A stretch of 64,000 nucleotides of DNA, from NCBI GenBank assembly GCA_019635755.1, contig JAHBYW010000007.1, positions 62,001 through 126,000 on the forward strand, in the 5' to 3' direction. This document shows, piece by piece, positions 1-11,904 of the stretch. Below the pieces are notes generated by a model. It saw only the letters and a list, made by a program, of their open reading frames with translations, did no database searches and had not been told where the DNA came from. The stretch is from Rhizobiaceae bacterium. GTDB taxonomy: Bacteria; Pseudomonadota; Alphaproteobacteria; Rhizobiales; Rhizobiaceae. How positions within the stretch are numbered: the stretch's first letter is position 1; the number at the start of each line of letters is the position of its first letter. The position numbers and the translations under genes were made by a program.

Positions 1-107
1 GCGAGGCCGCGGAGATCGCGCGCTGCGTGGTCTTCCTCGCCTCCGACGATGCCGGCTTCATCACCGGTTCCACCGTGACGGCGAACGGCGGCCAGTACTT
101 CGCCTGA
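1..107 (+). CDS. SDR family oxidoreductase, C-terminal fragment
   Basis: Only the last 34 codons are in the window (reading from base 3). They end in a typical short-chain dehydrogenase/reductase tail: a FLASDDAGFITG segment, then the TVTANGGQYFA end seen in FabG/PhaB-like enzymes. This tail packs next to the NAD(P)-binding Rossmann fold; the catalytic Ser-Tyr-Lys part lies upstream, outside the window. The stop overlaps the start of the next gene (ATGA), so the two are probably co-translated. The substrate cannot be inferred. Confidence 0.85.
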   Translation, partial: EAAEIARCVVFLASDDAGFITGSTVTANGGQYFA

Positions 108-460
108 TGGCGGTCCGCCGCATCGTCGCAAATCTCGCGGTGGCCGACCCCGACGGGGCGACGTCGTTCTATGGCGATTTCCTCGGCGTCGACCTGTCGA
201 TGGATCTCGGCTGGATCGTGACGTTCGCAGCCGACGGCCGGTCCATGCCGCAGGTCAGTGTCATGACCGAAGGCGGGTCCGGCACGCCGGTGCCTGTGCT
301 GTCCGTCGAGGTCGACGATGTCGACCACGCCTATCGCGACGCCCGCGGACGCGGGCTGGAGATCGTCTACGGCATTGCGGACGAACCGTGGGGCGTCAGG
401 CGCTTCTTCGTCCGCGATCCGTTCGGCAACCTGGTCAACATCCTCTCCCACGCCGACTGA
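107..460 (+). CDS. VOC (glyoxalase/bleomycin resistance) family protein
   Basis: A 117-residue single-domain vicinal-oxygen-chelate protein. The start is a NLAVADPDGATSFYGDFLG segment typical of the first beta-alpha-beta unit. The end, FFVRDPFGNLVNILSH, is the usual metal-side strand of glyoxalase/dioxygenase-fold proteins. Family members bind a divalent metal as dimers and act as lyases, isomerases or drug-binding proteins; nothing here fixes the substrate. Its ATG overlaps the stop of the SDR gene, so it forms an operon with an oxidoreductase of unknown substrate. Confidence 0.85.
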   Translation: MAVRRIVANLAVADPDGATSFYGDFLGVDLSMDLGWIVTFAADGRSMPQVSVMTEGGSGTPVPVLSVEVDDVDHAYRDARGRGLEIVYGIADEPWGVRRFFVRDPFGNLVNILSHAD

Positions 461-1080
461 CTGTCCCGGACAGGGACGCAAAGGTTAACGCCGCGCTCCG
501 CCGGCAGCGGATCGTCGCTGCGCGCGGGCCGGAAAGCTGCGCCTGCCGCAGCGTCCGCTGCACAAGATGTTGTGTGGACCAGAACGGGAACGGGCGGGCA
601 AAGCTGATTCGTCGCCGATTCGTTCCCGCTTCGGTCGAAGCGTTAACCGAAAGGCCCCGATGCGCCTGCCGAGGGCTTAACCAGCGAGCAGGAAATCTTA
701 AGAAATTCAATATTTTGGCGCCCGCCTGCCGCGACCTGGCAGAGGGCTCCGGCGAAAGGTTAACGCCAGGCCTCATGAAGCACGAAACGGGCCAGTTCGC
801 CGATTCAGCATCTGGTGTGAGTCCATCGCGACTCGGACTACATGTCGCCGTGAACAAAGCCTGAATCGAATGGAGTCAGTGATTCGTCGCCGATTCGTTC
901 GAGACTCGTTCCAGCCCTTAATGCGCGCATGATCGTGCCCGGGCTGCTGCTTGGGTTCCCGGCTCCCGTCACTATATGCGCAGGCGGCACGCTCGGCCCG
1001 CGGCGGACCTGTCCTTCCTGGCGCCGTTGACTTTGCCGACCCGCCAGACGACAGAGTTTTGAGGCCGGCCGAAGCATCCC
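461..1080. other. 620-bp non-coding stretch before the helicase
   Basis: No supportable gene lies here; the open frames on both strands match no family I recognise. The stretch holds ten GANTC sites (606-621 and 802-907), two copies of a 21-base direct repeat (605-625 and 880-900), TTAAC at 485, 643, 677 and 760, and an AT-rich patch at about 695-720. A TTGACT at 1027-1032 could be a -35 box for the helicase, but no good -10 follows. The length and motif density suggest a regulatory region rather than decayed coding sequence. Confidence 0.6.
802..907. promoter_or_regulatory. Cluster of eight GANTC (CcrM-type) methylation sites
   Basis: GANTC occurs at 802, 819, 830, 863, 873, 881, 892 and 903, eight times in 106 bp, with two more at 606 and 617. 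GANTC is the target of the alphaproteobacterial cell-cycle methyltransferase CcrM, and clustered sites in promoters can tie transcription to replication through GcrA or hemimethylation. That role here is inference; the site count is read directly. Confidence 0.5.
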
Positions 1081-4470
<3,390 letters not shown>

Positions 4471-4848
4471 ATGGCCGAGGGACGCCAGCGTCTCGACAAA
4501 TGGCTGTTCTTCGCGCGCGCGGTGAAATCGCGCACGCTCGCCGCCAAGCTCGTCGAATCCGGTGCCGTCCGGCTCAACCGCGAGAAGACCACCCAGCCGT
4601 CCCACGCGGTGAAGCCCGGCGACGTGCTGACCATCGCGCTGGAGCGGCGGGTGCTGGTCTATCGGGTTCTGGCGGCTGGCGAGCGGCGAGGCCCCGCAGA
4701 GGAAGCGCGCACGCTCTACGAGGATCTCGCGCCGCCGGCGCCAAAGGCGGAGGCGCCGCTGGCGCCGGTCGCGGCCGCGCGCGAGGTCGGATCAGGCCGT
4801 CCGACGAAGAAGGAGCGCAGGGCGACAGACCGCCTGCGCGGCGACTGA
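4471..4848 (+). CDS. S4-domain RNA-binding protein (Hsp15/HslR-like)
   Basis: A 125-residue protein with an N-terminal S4 domain (about residues 6-65: RLDKWLFFARAVKSR, then AAKLVESGAVRLN and KPGDVLTI) and a basic, low-complexity C-terminus ending KKERRATDRL. S4 domains bind structured RNA; Hsp15 relatives act on stalled 50S subunits with nascent peptidyl-tRNA. Its ATG directly follows the helicase stop codon, so the two are translationally coupled and likely share an RNA-related role. Confidence 0.9.
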   Translation: MAEGRQRLDKWLFFARAVKSRTLAAKLVESGAVRLNREKTTQPSHAVKPGDVLTIALERRVLVYRVLAAGERRGPAEEARTLYEDLAPPAPKAEAPLAPVAAAREVGSGRPTKKERRATDRLRGD

Positions 4849-4911
4849 GGCCCGCTGCGACCGCGCCCCGGACCGCCTGCGCGGCGAGGCATGGCGCGGC
4901 GATCCGTTCCC

Positions 4912-4940
4912 TTGCAACGGATTCCCAAAGCGGCTAGGCA
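4912..4940 (+). promoter_or_regulatory. Probable housekeeping promoter of fdxA
   Basis: TTGCAA (4912-4917), a 17-base spacer and TAGGCA (4935-4940) lie about 35 bases before the fdxA start. A strong TTG with a weaker -10 box is common in rhizobial sigma-70 promoters. The match is moderate. Confidence 0.4.
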
Positions 4941-4976
4941 ACCGAAAATCGAGCAGCGCGCCCGCCGGACCGCCCC

Positions 4977-5315
4977 ATGACCTATGTCGTCACCGACAAC
5001 TGCATCAAGTGCAAGTACATGGACTGCATCGAGGTCTGTCCGGTGGACTGCTTCTACGAAGGCGAGAACATGCTCGTCATCCATCCCGACGAGTGCATCG
5101 ACTGCGGCGTGTGCGAGCCGGAATGCCCCGCCGACGCGATCAAGCCGGACACCGAGCCCGGCCTCGACAAATGGTTGCAGGTGAACGCCGAATACGCGGA
5201 CAAGTGGCCGAACATCACGTCGAAGAAGGACGCGCCGTCCGACGCCAAGGAATTCGACGGGGTCGAGGGCAAGTTCGAGAAGTTCTTCTCGCCGAACCCC
5301 GGCGAAGGCGACTGA
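4977..5315 (+). CDS. fdxA: Ferredoxin FdxA, 7Fe-8S type
   Basis: A 112-residue bacterial ferredoxin of the FdxA family. The N-terminal half has the cysteine pattern for one 3Fe-4S and one 4Fe-4S cluster: [17 protein letters not shown], then [12 protein letters not shown] (about residues 9-54). An acidic C-terminal extension ends near residue 112, the normal size for alphaproteobacteria. It carries electrons in the cytoplasm; the partner is unknown. The FdxA-CarD neighbourhood is common in Rhizobiales. Confidence 0.95.
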   Translation: MTYVVTDNCIKCKYMDCIEVCPVDCFYEGENMLVIHPDECIDCGVCEPECPADAIKPDTEPGLDKWLQVNAEYADKWPNITSKKDAPSDAKEFDGVEGKFEKFFSPNPGEGD

Positions 5316-5728
5316 TCGCGCGGTTTCAGCGCTCCGTCGCGCCGTCTCTGACAGCGGCTGCAAGACCGCTCGCTCGACGCCCCGCCGCTCGGTCGCGGTT
5401 AACCTGTCTGCCCGTTTTCCCCGCATGCGACCTTCGCGCCTGCGGCAAAATGTTGATTCTTGCGCATTTTTGTGCTACCCGTACGTGACATGCCGGTGGC
5501 GCACATCGATTTATGGCTGCTCAGCCTTAATCACTGAAAGGCGGTTGTTTCACTCCGGACCAGGGCGACTTGGGCCTCGCGGAAGCAGTTGATCGTGCTT
5601 CATGCAGCCCCGCTTTTCCGGACGCGCCGTCCATTCGCCCCCGGCAGCGGGAAAGGCCGCACCCAAGCGGCCGATACGGGTCTCCGCGCGATTTTGCGCG
5701 GCGGCGCCTAGCAGGAGTACAGGGCGTA
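5316..5728. other. Long leader/intergenic region before carD
   Basis: About 410 bp with no convincing gene. A TTGATT at 5453-5458 followed about 17 bases later by a TACCC-type -10 is a weak promoter candidate for carD, implying a leader of roughly 240 nt. An upstream in-frame extension of carD exists but shows no conservation-like sequence; the AGGAG at 5713-5717 supports the start at 5729. Confidence 0.4.
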
Positions 5729-6301
5729 ATGGCAATCCAGCAGAAGAAGTCGGCTCAGCGCAACGGGTTCAAGACGGGCGAGTTCATCGTCTATCCCGCG
5801 CATGGCGTCGGCCAGATCGTGGCGATCGACCAGCAGGAAGTGGCCGGGCACTCGCTCGAGCTGTTCGTGATCGACTTCCAGAAGGACAAGATGCGCCTCA
5901 AGGTGCCCGTGGCCAAGGCGACCGCGATCGGCATGCGCAAGCTGTCCGAGACGGATTACGTCGACCGCGCGCTGAAGGTCGTGCAGGGCCGCGCCCGGAT
6001 CAAGCGCACCATGTGGTCGCGCCGCGCCCAGGAATACGATGCCAAGATCAATTCGGGCGACCTGATTTCCATCTCCGAGGTCGTGCGCGACCTCTTCCGC
6101 GCCGACAACCAGCCGGAGCAGTCCTATTCCGAGCGCCAGCTTTATGAAGCCGCGCTCGACCGCATGGCCCGCGAGATCGCCGCCGTCAACAAGATGTCGG
6201 AGACCGAGGCCGTGCGCCTGATCGAGGCGAACCTTGCCAAGGGTCCGCGCCGTGGCGCCAAGGCCGAGAACGACGAAGCCGAGCAGGAAGAAGCGGCATA
6301 G
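5729..6301 (+). CDS. carD: CarD family transcriptional regulator
   Basis: A 190-residue protein. The N-terminal Tudor-like RNA-polymerase-interaction domain (FKTGEFIVYPAHGVGQIVAI, LKVPVAKA) is followed by an alpha-helical DNA-binding domain (WSRRAQEYDAKINSGDLISISEVVRDL) and an acidic C-terminus. CarD binds the RNA polymerase beta subunit and stabilises open promoter complexes, especially at rRNA promoters. The chosen ATG has AGGAG upstream and gives the standard alphaproteobacterial N-terminus MAIQQKK. A strong hairpin terminator lies 100 bp downstream. Confidence 0.93.
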   Translation: MAIQQKKSAQRNGFKTGEFIVYPAHGVGQIVAIDQQEVAGHSLELFVIDFQKDKMRLKVPVAKATAIGMRKLSETDYVDRALKVVQGRARIKRTMWSRRAQEYDAKINSGDLISISEVVRDLFRADNQPEQSYSERQLYEAALDRMAREIAAVNKMSETEAVRLIEANLAKGPRRGAKAENDEAEQEEAA

Positions 6302-6335
6302 GCCGCGCCCGAGACCGGCTGCGGGCATCCCGCGC

Positions 6336-6393
6336 CTGGCATCACGCGAGACTGACATCGCGCGACTGGCATCACGCGACTGGCAGCACGACC
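6336..6393. repeat. Four imperfect 14-bp tandem repeats after carD
   Basis: Units resembling CTGGCATCACGCGA occur at 6336-6349, 6352-6365, 6366-6379 and 6380-6393; the first and third are identical. They sit in the short 3' region between the carD stop and its terminator. No function is evident. Confidence 0.7.
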
Positions 6394-6400
6394 AGACATG

Positions 6401-6427
6401 AAAAACCCGGCCGCTGGCCGGGTTTTT
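6401..6427. terminator. Bidirectional Rho-independent terminator
   Basis: A perfect 12-bp stem (AAAAACCCGGCC with GGCCGGGTTTTT) around a 3-base loop, with A- and T-tracts at its outer ends. It can therefore serve carD on the plus strand and the convergent 98-aa gene on the minus strand. Confidence 0.9.
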
Positions 6428-6453
6428 CGTCAGGTCCGCCGCGTCTGGGACCG

Positions 6454-6750
6454 TCAGTCCGGATAGCAGTCGACCGGCACATTCGGCCACACCGCCTCGG
6501 CGCAGCCCGCACCGTCCTGCCGCGCCCGCAAGGCGGCGCTGCGCGGGCCGGTGACGACGGGATCGACGCCGTAGGGCGCATCCGGGAAAGCCAATTCTGC
6601 CAGAGTCCGCTCGGGCGCCGGCGTGTTGGGGATGGGGTCCAGCTTCGGCCGCTCCGTATTGGTGGCGGCCAGCGCGATCGCCCCGACGAAAGCCAGCGGC
6701 ACTGTTGCCGTGGCGACGATCTGCAGGGTGCGGGTGAGACGGAATTTCAT
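6454..6750 (-). CDS. Small secreted protein of unknown function
   Basis: 98 residues. The N-terminus (MKFRLTRTLQ then a hydrophobic run to about residue 29, ending ALAAT) looks like a signal peptide or membrane anchor. The mature part is Pro-rich and ends with two cysteines (GAGCAEAVWP, then VDCYPD) that could form a disulfide. Small periplasmic proteins of this shape are common in Rhizobiales. I do not recognise a characterised family. It converges on carD at the shared terminator. Confidence 0.65.
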   Translation of the reverse strand: MKFRLTRTLQIVATATVPLAFVGAIALAATNTERPKLDPIPNTPAPERTLAELAFPDAPYGVDPVVTGPRSAALRARQDGAGCAEAVWPNVPVDCYPD

Positions 6751-6940
6751 GAAACCTCAAACGTGCCGGCAGCGCATTGGTTCCGCCCGGAACGCACAAA
6801 ATGCATTGGACGCCAGGATCGTAAACAAAGCATGAAGCGCTTGACGGGCGCGGCCCCTTTCGCAGCTGCGAAAAAACCTGTATGAGCGCGCGCAATTCGT
6901 GCCGGGCAACACTGCCCGTGCCCAAATCCCTGTGAGACCT

Positions 6941-8767
6941 ATGCAGCTCCGCAACATCGCGATCATCGCGCATGTCGACCATGGCAAAACCACCCTGGTC
7001 GACGCCCTCCTGAAACAGTCCGGCGCCGTTCGCGACAACCAGCGCGTCGCCGAGCGCGCGCTCGACTCCAACGATCTGGAGAAGGAGCGCGGCATCACCA
7101 TTCTCGCCAAGGCGACGTCGGTCGTCTGGAAGGACACCCGTATCAACATCGTCGACACGCCCGGCCACGCCGATTTCGGCGGCGAGGTGGAGCGCATCCT
7201 GAACATGGTCGACGGCGCCATTGTGCTCGTCGACGCCGCGGAAGGCCCGATGCCGCAGACCAAGTTCGTCGTCGGCAAGGCACTGAAGGTCGGGCTGAAG
7301 CCGATCGTCGCGATCAACAAGATCGACCGGCCGGACGCGCGCCACGTCGAGGTGATCAACGAGGTGTTCGACCTGTTCGCGGCGCTCGACGCCACCGACG
7401 AGCAGCTCGACTTCCCGATCCTCTACGGCTCCGGCCGCGACGGCTGGATGGCCGCCGCGCCCGAGGGGCCGAAGGACGAGGGCCTCGCGCCGCTCTTCGA
7501 CCTCGTGATGAAGCACGTGCCGGCGCCGACCGTGCATCCGGGACCGTTCCGCATGATCGGCACGATCCTGGAGGCCAACCCGTTCCTCGGCCGCATCATC
7601 ACCGGCCGCATCGAATCCGGCTCGATCAAGCCGAACCAGGCGGTCAAGGTGCTGCACCATGACGGGTCCCTGCTGGAGACCGGCCGCATCTCGAAGATCC
7701 TCGCCTTCCGGGGCCTGGAACGCCAGCCGATCGAGGAGGCGGGCGCCGGCGACATCGTCGCCATCGCCGGCCTGCAGAAGGGCACGGTCGCCGACACCTT
7801 CTGCGACCCCGCCATCACCGAGCCGATGAAGGCGCAGCCGATCGATCCGCCGACGGTCACCATGTCCTTCCTCGTCAACGACTCGCCGCTCGCCGGCACC
7901 GAGGGCGACAAGGTCACCAGCCGTGTCATCCGCGACCGCCTGATGCGCGAGGCCGAGGGCAACGTCGCGCTGAAGATTGAGGAGAGCGCCGAGAAGGACG
8001 CGTTCCACGTGTCCGGGCGCGGCGAACTGCAGCTCGCGGTGCTGATCGAGACGATGCGCCGCGAGGGTTTCGAGCTCGCCGTGTCGCGCCCGCGCGTCGT
8101 GATGAAGAAGGACGAGGACGGCGGCCTGCTGGAGCCCGTCGAGGAAGTCGTGATCGACGTCGACGAGGAGCACGCCGGAATCGTCGTCCAGAAGATGAGC
8201 GAGCGCAAGGCCGAGATGGTCGAGCTAAAGCCGTCCGGCGGCAACCGCCAGCGGCTCGTCTTCCACGCGCCGACGCGCGGCCTCATCGGCTACCAGTCGG
8301 AGCTTTTGACGGACACGCGCGGCACGGCCGTCATGAACCGGCTCTTCCACGCCTACGAGCCCTACAAGGGCGAGATCGCCGGCCGCGTGCAGGGCGTGCT
8401 GATCTCGAACGAGGCGGGCGAGGCGGTCGCCTATGCACTGTGGAACCTCGAGGACCGCGGACCGATGGTCATCGACCCGGGCGTCAAGGTCTATGCCGGC
8501 ATGATCATCGGCATTCACACCCGCGACAACGACCTCGAAGTGAACGTGCTGAAGGGCAAGAAGCTCACCAACATCCGTGCCGCCGGCAAGGATGAGGCCG
8601 TGCGCCTGACGCCGCCCGTGCGCATGACGCTGGAGCGCGCGCTGGCCTGGATCCAGGACGACGAACTGGTCGAGGTGACGCCGAAGTCGATCCGGCTGCG
8701 CAAGCTTTATCTCGACACGCATGAGCGCAAGCGCTTCGAGAAGACGAAGCTGAGCGGAGCGGCGTAG
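6941..8767 (+). CDS. typA: Translational GTPase TypA/BipA
   Basis: 608 residues, the usual TypA length. The GTPase domain starts with [10 protein letters not shown] (G1), [11 protein letters not shown] (G3) and NKIDRP (G4). Domains II and III, an EF-G-like domain V and the TypA-specific C-terminal domain follow ([18 protein letters not shown] near the end). It acts in late 50S assembly and stress adaptation on the ribosome. The ATG at 6941 gives the conserved [14 protein letters not shown] start; a longer GTG frame from 6899 adds 14 unconserved residues and was not used. Confidence 0.95.
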   Translation: MQLRNIAIIAHVDHGKTTLVDALLKQSGAVRDNQRVAERALDSNDLEKERGITILAKATSVVWKDTRINIVDTPGHADFGGEVERILNMVDGAIVLVDAAEGPMPQTKFVVGKALKVGLKPIVAINKIDRPDARHVEVINEVFDLFAALDATDEQLDFPILYGSGRDGWMAAAPEGPKDEGLAPLFDLVMKHVPAPTVHPGPFRMIGTILEANPFLGRIITGRIESGSIKPNQAVKVLHHDGSLLETGRISKILAFRGLERQPIEEAGAGDIVAIAGLQKGTVADTFCDPAITEPMKAQPIDPPTVTMSFLVNDSPLAGTEGDKVTSRVIRDRLMREAEGNVALKIEESAEKDAFHVSGRGELQLAVLIETMRREGFELAVSRPRVVMKKDEDGGLLEPVEEVVIDVDEEHAGIVVQKMSERKAEMVELKPSGGNRQRLVFHAPTRGLIGYQSELLTDTRGTAVMNRLFHAYEPYKGEIAGRVQGVLISNEAGEAVAYALWNLEDRGPMVIDPGVKVYAGMIIGIHTRDNDLEVNVLKGKKLTNIRAAGKDEAVRLTPPVRMTLERALAWIQDDELVEVTPKSIRLRKLYLDTHERKRFEKTKLSGAA

Positions 8768-8875
8768 GCCGCTCCTCCCCTTCCGCTCGCTGGACCGCCG
8801 GCTGGCCGGCGCTGCCATCTCGCCCGTTGCGCGCGTGCCGGATAGGCACGCATCTCACCTTCGCGAGCGCATTCC

Positions 8876-9793
8876 GTGACCACGCCAACGCCGGCAGGCG
8901 CCGCATCGGCCCTGATCCCCCTTCTCGTCTGCACCTTCGCCATCTTCGTCCTGTCGGCGATGGACGCGGCGATGAAGGGCGTGGTCATCGCCATCGGCGT
9001 CTACAACACGGTGATCTGGCGCAGCTTCCTCGCGAGCTTCGTCGCCGGCAGTCTCTGGTCGGCCCGCCGGCCGGCCTGGCCGAGGGCGGCGGTGCTGCGC
9101 CTGCACGTCCTGCGCGCCGCGATCGTCGGCGTCGTCCTGATCACCTTCTTCTGGGGCCTGGCGCGGCTGCCGCTGGCGGAGGCGATCGCGCTCAGCTTCG
9201 TGGCACCCTTGATCGCGCTGGTGCTCGCCGCGCTGCTGCTCGGCGAACGCATCCGCAAGGAGGCCGTGATCGCGTCGCTGGCCGGCCTGGGCGGGGTCGC
9301 GGTCATCATGGCCGGACAGTTCGGCCAGGCGACGTTCTCGCAGGAGGCGCTCTACGGAACGGTGGCCGTTCTGCTGTCCACCGTCTTCTACGCCTACAAC
9401 CTGATCCTCGTGCGCCGTCAGGCCCTGGTCGCGGGACCGGTCGAGATCACCTTCTTCCAGAATCTCACGCTGACGCTGATGCTGGGCCTTGCCGCGCCCT
9501 GGCTGGTGGTCGTGCCGTCCAGCGACATCTGGCTGCCGATCGTCGGCGTCACCGCGCTGTCGCTCAGCGGCCAGTTCCTGATGAGCTGGGCCTATGCGCG
9601 CGCCGAGGCGCAGGACCTGATCCCAACCGAGTACACCGCCTTCGTGTGGGCCATCGCGCTCGGCTGGTTCTTCTTCGACGAATCCGTCGCCTGGACGACG
9701 ATCGTCGGCGCGGCGCTCATCATCGCCGGCTGCCTGATCGCGGCGCTGGCGAAACCAAGGCTGGCCCGGCCGATCGAGGTGGCCAGCGTCTAG
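8876..9793 (+). CDS. DMT superfamily transporter, two EamA domains
   Basis: 305 residues with about ten hydrophobic segments arranged as two EamA repeats. The first includes TFFWGLARLPLAEAIALSFVAPLIALVLAALLLGE, the classic EamA signature; the second includes QDLIPTEYTAFVWAIALGWFFFDE. Such proteins are inner-membrane exporters of metabolites or amino acids; the substrate is unknown. The GTG at 8876 is used because the next ATG falls inside the first membrane segment. Confidence 0.85.
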   Translation: MTTPTPAGAASALIPLLVCTFAIFVLSAMDAAMKGVVIAIGVYNTVIWRSFLASFVAGSLWSARRPAWPRAAVLRLHVLRAAIVGVVLITFFWGLARLPLAEAIALSFVAPLIALVLAALLLGERIRKEAVIASLAGLGGVAVIMAGQFGQATFSQEALYGTVAVLLSTVFYAYNLILVRRQALVAGPVEITFFQNLTLTLMLGLAAPWLVVVPSSDIWLPIVGVTALSLSGQFLMSWAYARAEAQDLIPTEYTAFVWAIALGWFFFDESVAWTTIVGAALIIAGCLIAALAKPRLARPIEVASV

Positions 9794-9803
9794 CGTCCCG
9801 AGG

Positions 9804-10124
9804 CTAGGCGGGTTTGGACGAGCTGCGGTCGGAATGGCCGAGGGGGCGGCCCGGATCGAACACGTCGCGAACGAGCTGCTTCAGCCTCGCGGCGTCGGGA
9901 AAACCGCCGTCACGCTTGCGGTCCCAGATCGGCGTGTCGTTGCAGGTGATCGTGAAGACGCCGCCGGTGCCCGGCACCAGGACGACCTCGCCGAGGTCGG
10001 TACCGAAGGTCGAGAGCAGCTCCTGCGCCATCCAGCCGGCGCGCAGCAGCCATTGGCACTGCGTGCAATAGGTGATGCGGACGATCGGCCCCGCCGGCGC
10101 GCCGTCCGCCCCCGCCTCGCCCAT
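9804..10124 (-). CDS. SelT/SelW/SelH (Rdx) family thioredoxin-fold protein
   Basis: 106 residues with a CxxC redox motif early (RITYCTQCQWLLRAGWMAQELL). The C-terminal half is typical of selenoprotein-W-like proteins (VPGTGGVFTITCNDTPIWDRKRDGGFPDAARLKQLVRD). Bacterial Rdx proteins use Cys in place of selenocysteine and are thought to act in thiol redox chemistry; the exact role is unknown. The ATG overlaps the yebC stop (ATGA), so the gene is the second member of a yebC operon. Confidence 0.88.
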   Translation of the reverse strand: MGEAGADGAPAGPIVRITYCTQCQWLLRAGWMAQELLSTFGTDLGEVVLVPGTGGVFTITCNDTPIWDRKRDGGFPDAARLKQLVRDVFDPGRPLGHSDRSSSKPA

Positions 10125-10873
10125 CAGGCGGCCGACAGCTTGGCCAGCGTCGCCTCGTCGACCTCGAAATTGGCATAGACGTTCTGCACGTCGTCGTCGT
10201 CTTCCAGCGTCGCGACGAGCTTCATCAGCGACTGTGCGCGCTCCTCGTCGACCGGCACGTTGTTCTTCGGCTTCCAGATGACCTTGACGGACTCGGCCTC
10301 GCCGAGCGCGGCCTCCAGGCTCTTCGACACCTCGCCGATGTTCTCGAAGGCGCAGTAGATCGTGTGCCCCTCGTCGTCGGACTCGACGTCGTCGGCGCCG
10401 GCGTCGATCGCCGCCTCCATCACCTTGTCGCCGCTGCCGGCAGCGGCGGGATAGTAGACCTCGCCGACACGGTCCCACATGAAGGCGACGGAGTTGGTCT
10501 CGCCGAGCGCACCGCCGGCCTTGGTGAACGCGGCCCGGACATTCGACGCCGAGCGGTTGCGGTTGTCCGTCAGCGCCTCGATGATCAGCGCGACGCCGCC
10601 CGGGCCGTAGCCCTCGTAGCGCACCTCGTCATAGCTCTCCGTGTCGGCGCCCGCCGCCTTGTTGATGGCGCGCGCGATGTTGTCCTTCGGCATGGACTGC
10701 GCCTTGGCGGCGTTCACCGCCAGCCGCAGACGCGGGTTCATGTCGGGGTCGGGCGTGCCCATCTTGGCGGCGACGGTGATCTCGCGCGCGAGCTTGGAGA
10801 ACATCTTCGACTTGGCCGCGTCCTGGCGGCCCTTGCGGTGCATGATGTTCTTGAACTGTGAATGCCCAGCCAT
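10124..10873 (-). CDS. yebC: YebC/PmpR family protein
   Basis: 249 residues, the standard length, starting [18 protein letters not shown] and containing the conserved [22 protein letters not shown] block. YebC proteins were long annotated as DNA-binding regulators; more recent work links the family to relief of ribosome stalling. The start gives the universal N-terminus; upstream in-frame sequence is not conserved. It overlaps the Rdx gene. In many genomes yebC sits near ruvC, which is not in this window. Confidence 0.93.
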   Translation of the reverse strand: MAGHSQFKNIMHRKGRQDAAKSKMFSKLAREITVAAKMGTPDPDMNPRLRLAVNAAKAQSMPKDNIARAINKAAGADTESYDEVRYEGYGPGGVALIIEALTDNRNRSASNVRAAFTKAGGALGETNSVAFMWDRVGEVYYPAAAGSGDKVMEAAIDAGADDVESDDEGHTIYCAFENIGEVSKSLEAALGEAESVKVIWKPKNNVPVDEERAQSLMKLVATLEDDDDVQNVYANFEVDEATLAKLSAA

Positions 10874-11051
10874 GGCGCCCCTGTCGTTTCGGCTTGTTTC
10901 GTCGGCTTTTCGAGGATGGCCGGCCTTATAGTGAAATCGGCTGGAGCCGTCCAGAAGCCCGCTCGCGCCCCGGCGGCCGCCGCTCGCGAAAACGTGACGG
11001 GCGCCCGGTCGCGCGCTTGCCATACTGGCCGGGCCAGCGACGGAGACCCGC

Positions 11052-11864
11052 ATGACGCCCGCCCGCCTCGCCCTGCTGCTCGTCGCCCTCACCGCCCTGC
11101 CGGCGCTGGCCGAGGAGGGTCCGGTCCCGAGCAAGTGCATGGCGATCGCAGAGGCGCTGCCCTCCGTCACCTATGCGAGCTACCCCGCGGTGCCGGCGCA
11201 GACCTTCGTCGACGGCGACGTCACCATCACCTATGCCGGCCACTCGACCTATGTGATCGAGACGCCCGGCGGCGTGCGGATCGCGACCGATTTCTCGGGC
11301 GTCTACGGCCATACGCCGACGCCGCGCATCGTCACCATGAACAAGGCGCACCGGACGCATTTCACCGACCTCCCCGATCCGGCGATCGAGCACGTGTTGC
11401 GCGGCTGGAACCCGGACGGAGACGGCCCGGCGCGGCATGCGCTGGTTGTGGACGACGTCTACATCCGCAACGTGCCGACCGACATCCGCGGCTGGAGCGG
11501 CGAACTGGAACGCGACGGCAACTCGATCTTCGTCTTCGAGGTCGCGGGCCTGTGCATCGGCCACCTCGGCCATCTGCACACGGCGCTGAGCGATGCCCAG
11601 TTCGGCGCGATCGGCCGCCTCGACATCCTGATGGTGCCGATCGACGGCGGCATGACGCAGTCGCTGGGTTCGATGACCGACATCACCGAGCGGCTCTGGT
11701 CGTCCATGATCCTGCCGATGCATCGCCATGCGACGCCGATCGGCGAGTTCATCGGGATGATGGGCGAAGGTTTCGCCGTCGACTTCCGCGACGAACCGTC
11801 GCTCAAGGTCTCGCTGCGCTCGCTGCCGAACCGCCCGACGATCGTGGTGCTGAGCGGGGTCTGA
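11052..11864 (+). CDS. Secreted MBL-fold metallohydrolase (UlaG-like)
   Basis: 270 residues with a signal peptide ([20 protein letters not shown], cleavage near residue 20). The metallo-beta-lactamase core follows: [23 protein letters not shown], then [13 protein letters not shown] (metal-binding histidines), PIDGG and MHRHATP. It resembles the UlaG/L-ascorbate-lactonase branch, but the signal peptide places it in the periplasm and the substrate is unknown. It starts 178 bp from yebC, divergently. Confidence 0.82.
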   Translation: MTPARLALLLVALTALPALAEEGPVPSKCMAIAEALPSVTYASYPAVPAQTFVDGDVTITYAGHSTYVIETPGGVRIATDFSGVYGHTPTPRIVTMNKAHRTHFTDLPDPAIEHVLRGWNPDGDGPARHALVVDDVYIRNVPTDIRGWSGELERDGNSIFVFEVAGLCIGHLGHLHTALSDAQFGAIGRLDILMVPIDGGMTQSLGSMTDITERLWSSMILPMHRHATPIGEFIGMMGEGFAVDFRDEPSLKVSLRSLPNRPTIVVLSGV

Positions 11865-11904
11865 AGACGTCCCGTTCAGCACCGACGGTCAGTGAACGGC
11901 GGGC

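Noticed and set aside
388-864. Open frames of 140-158 codons on both strands in the 461-1080 gap
   Set aside because: They begin inside the VOC gene or resemble random Arg-rich high-GC translation, have no ribosome site and match no family.
461-1080. Chromosomal replication origin
   Set aside because: GANTC and TTAAC motifs are suggestive, but no DnaA boxes of the TTATCCACA type were seen and no origin-linked genes are near.
6336-6393. CRISPR array
   Set aside because: Units are 14 bp, directly abutting and imperfect, with no spacers and no cas genes.
5708-8173. 821-codon antisense frame across carD and typA
   Set aside because: It crosses two well-supported genes and a strong terminator and shows no recognisable domain.
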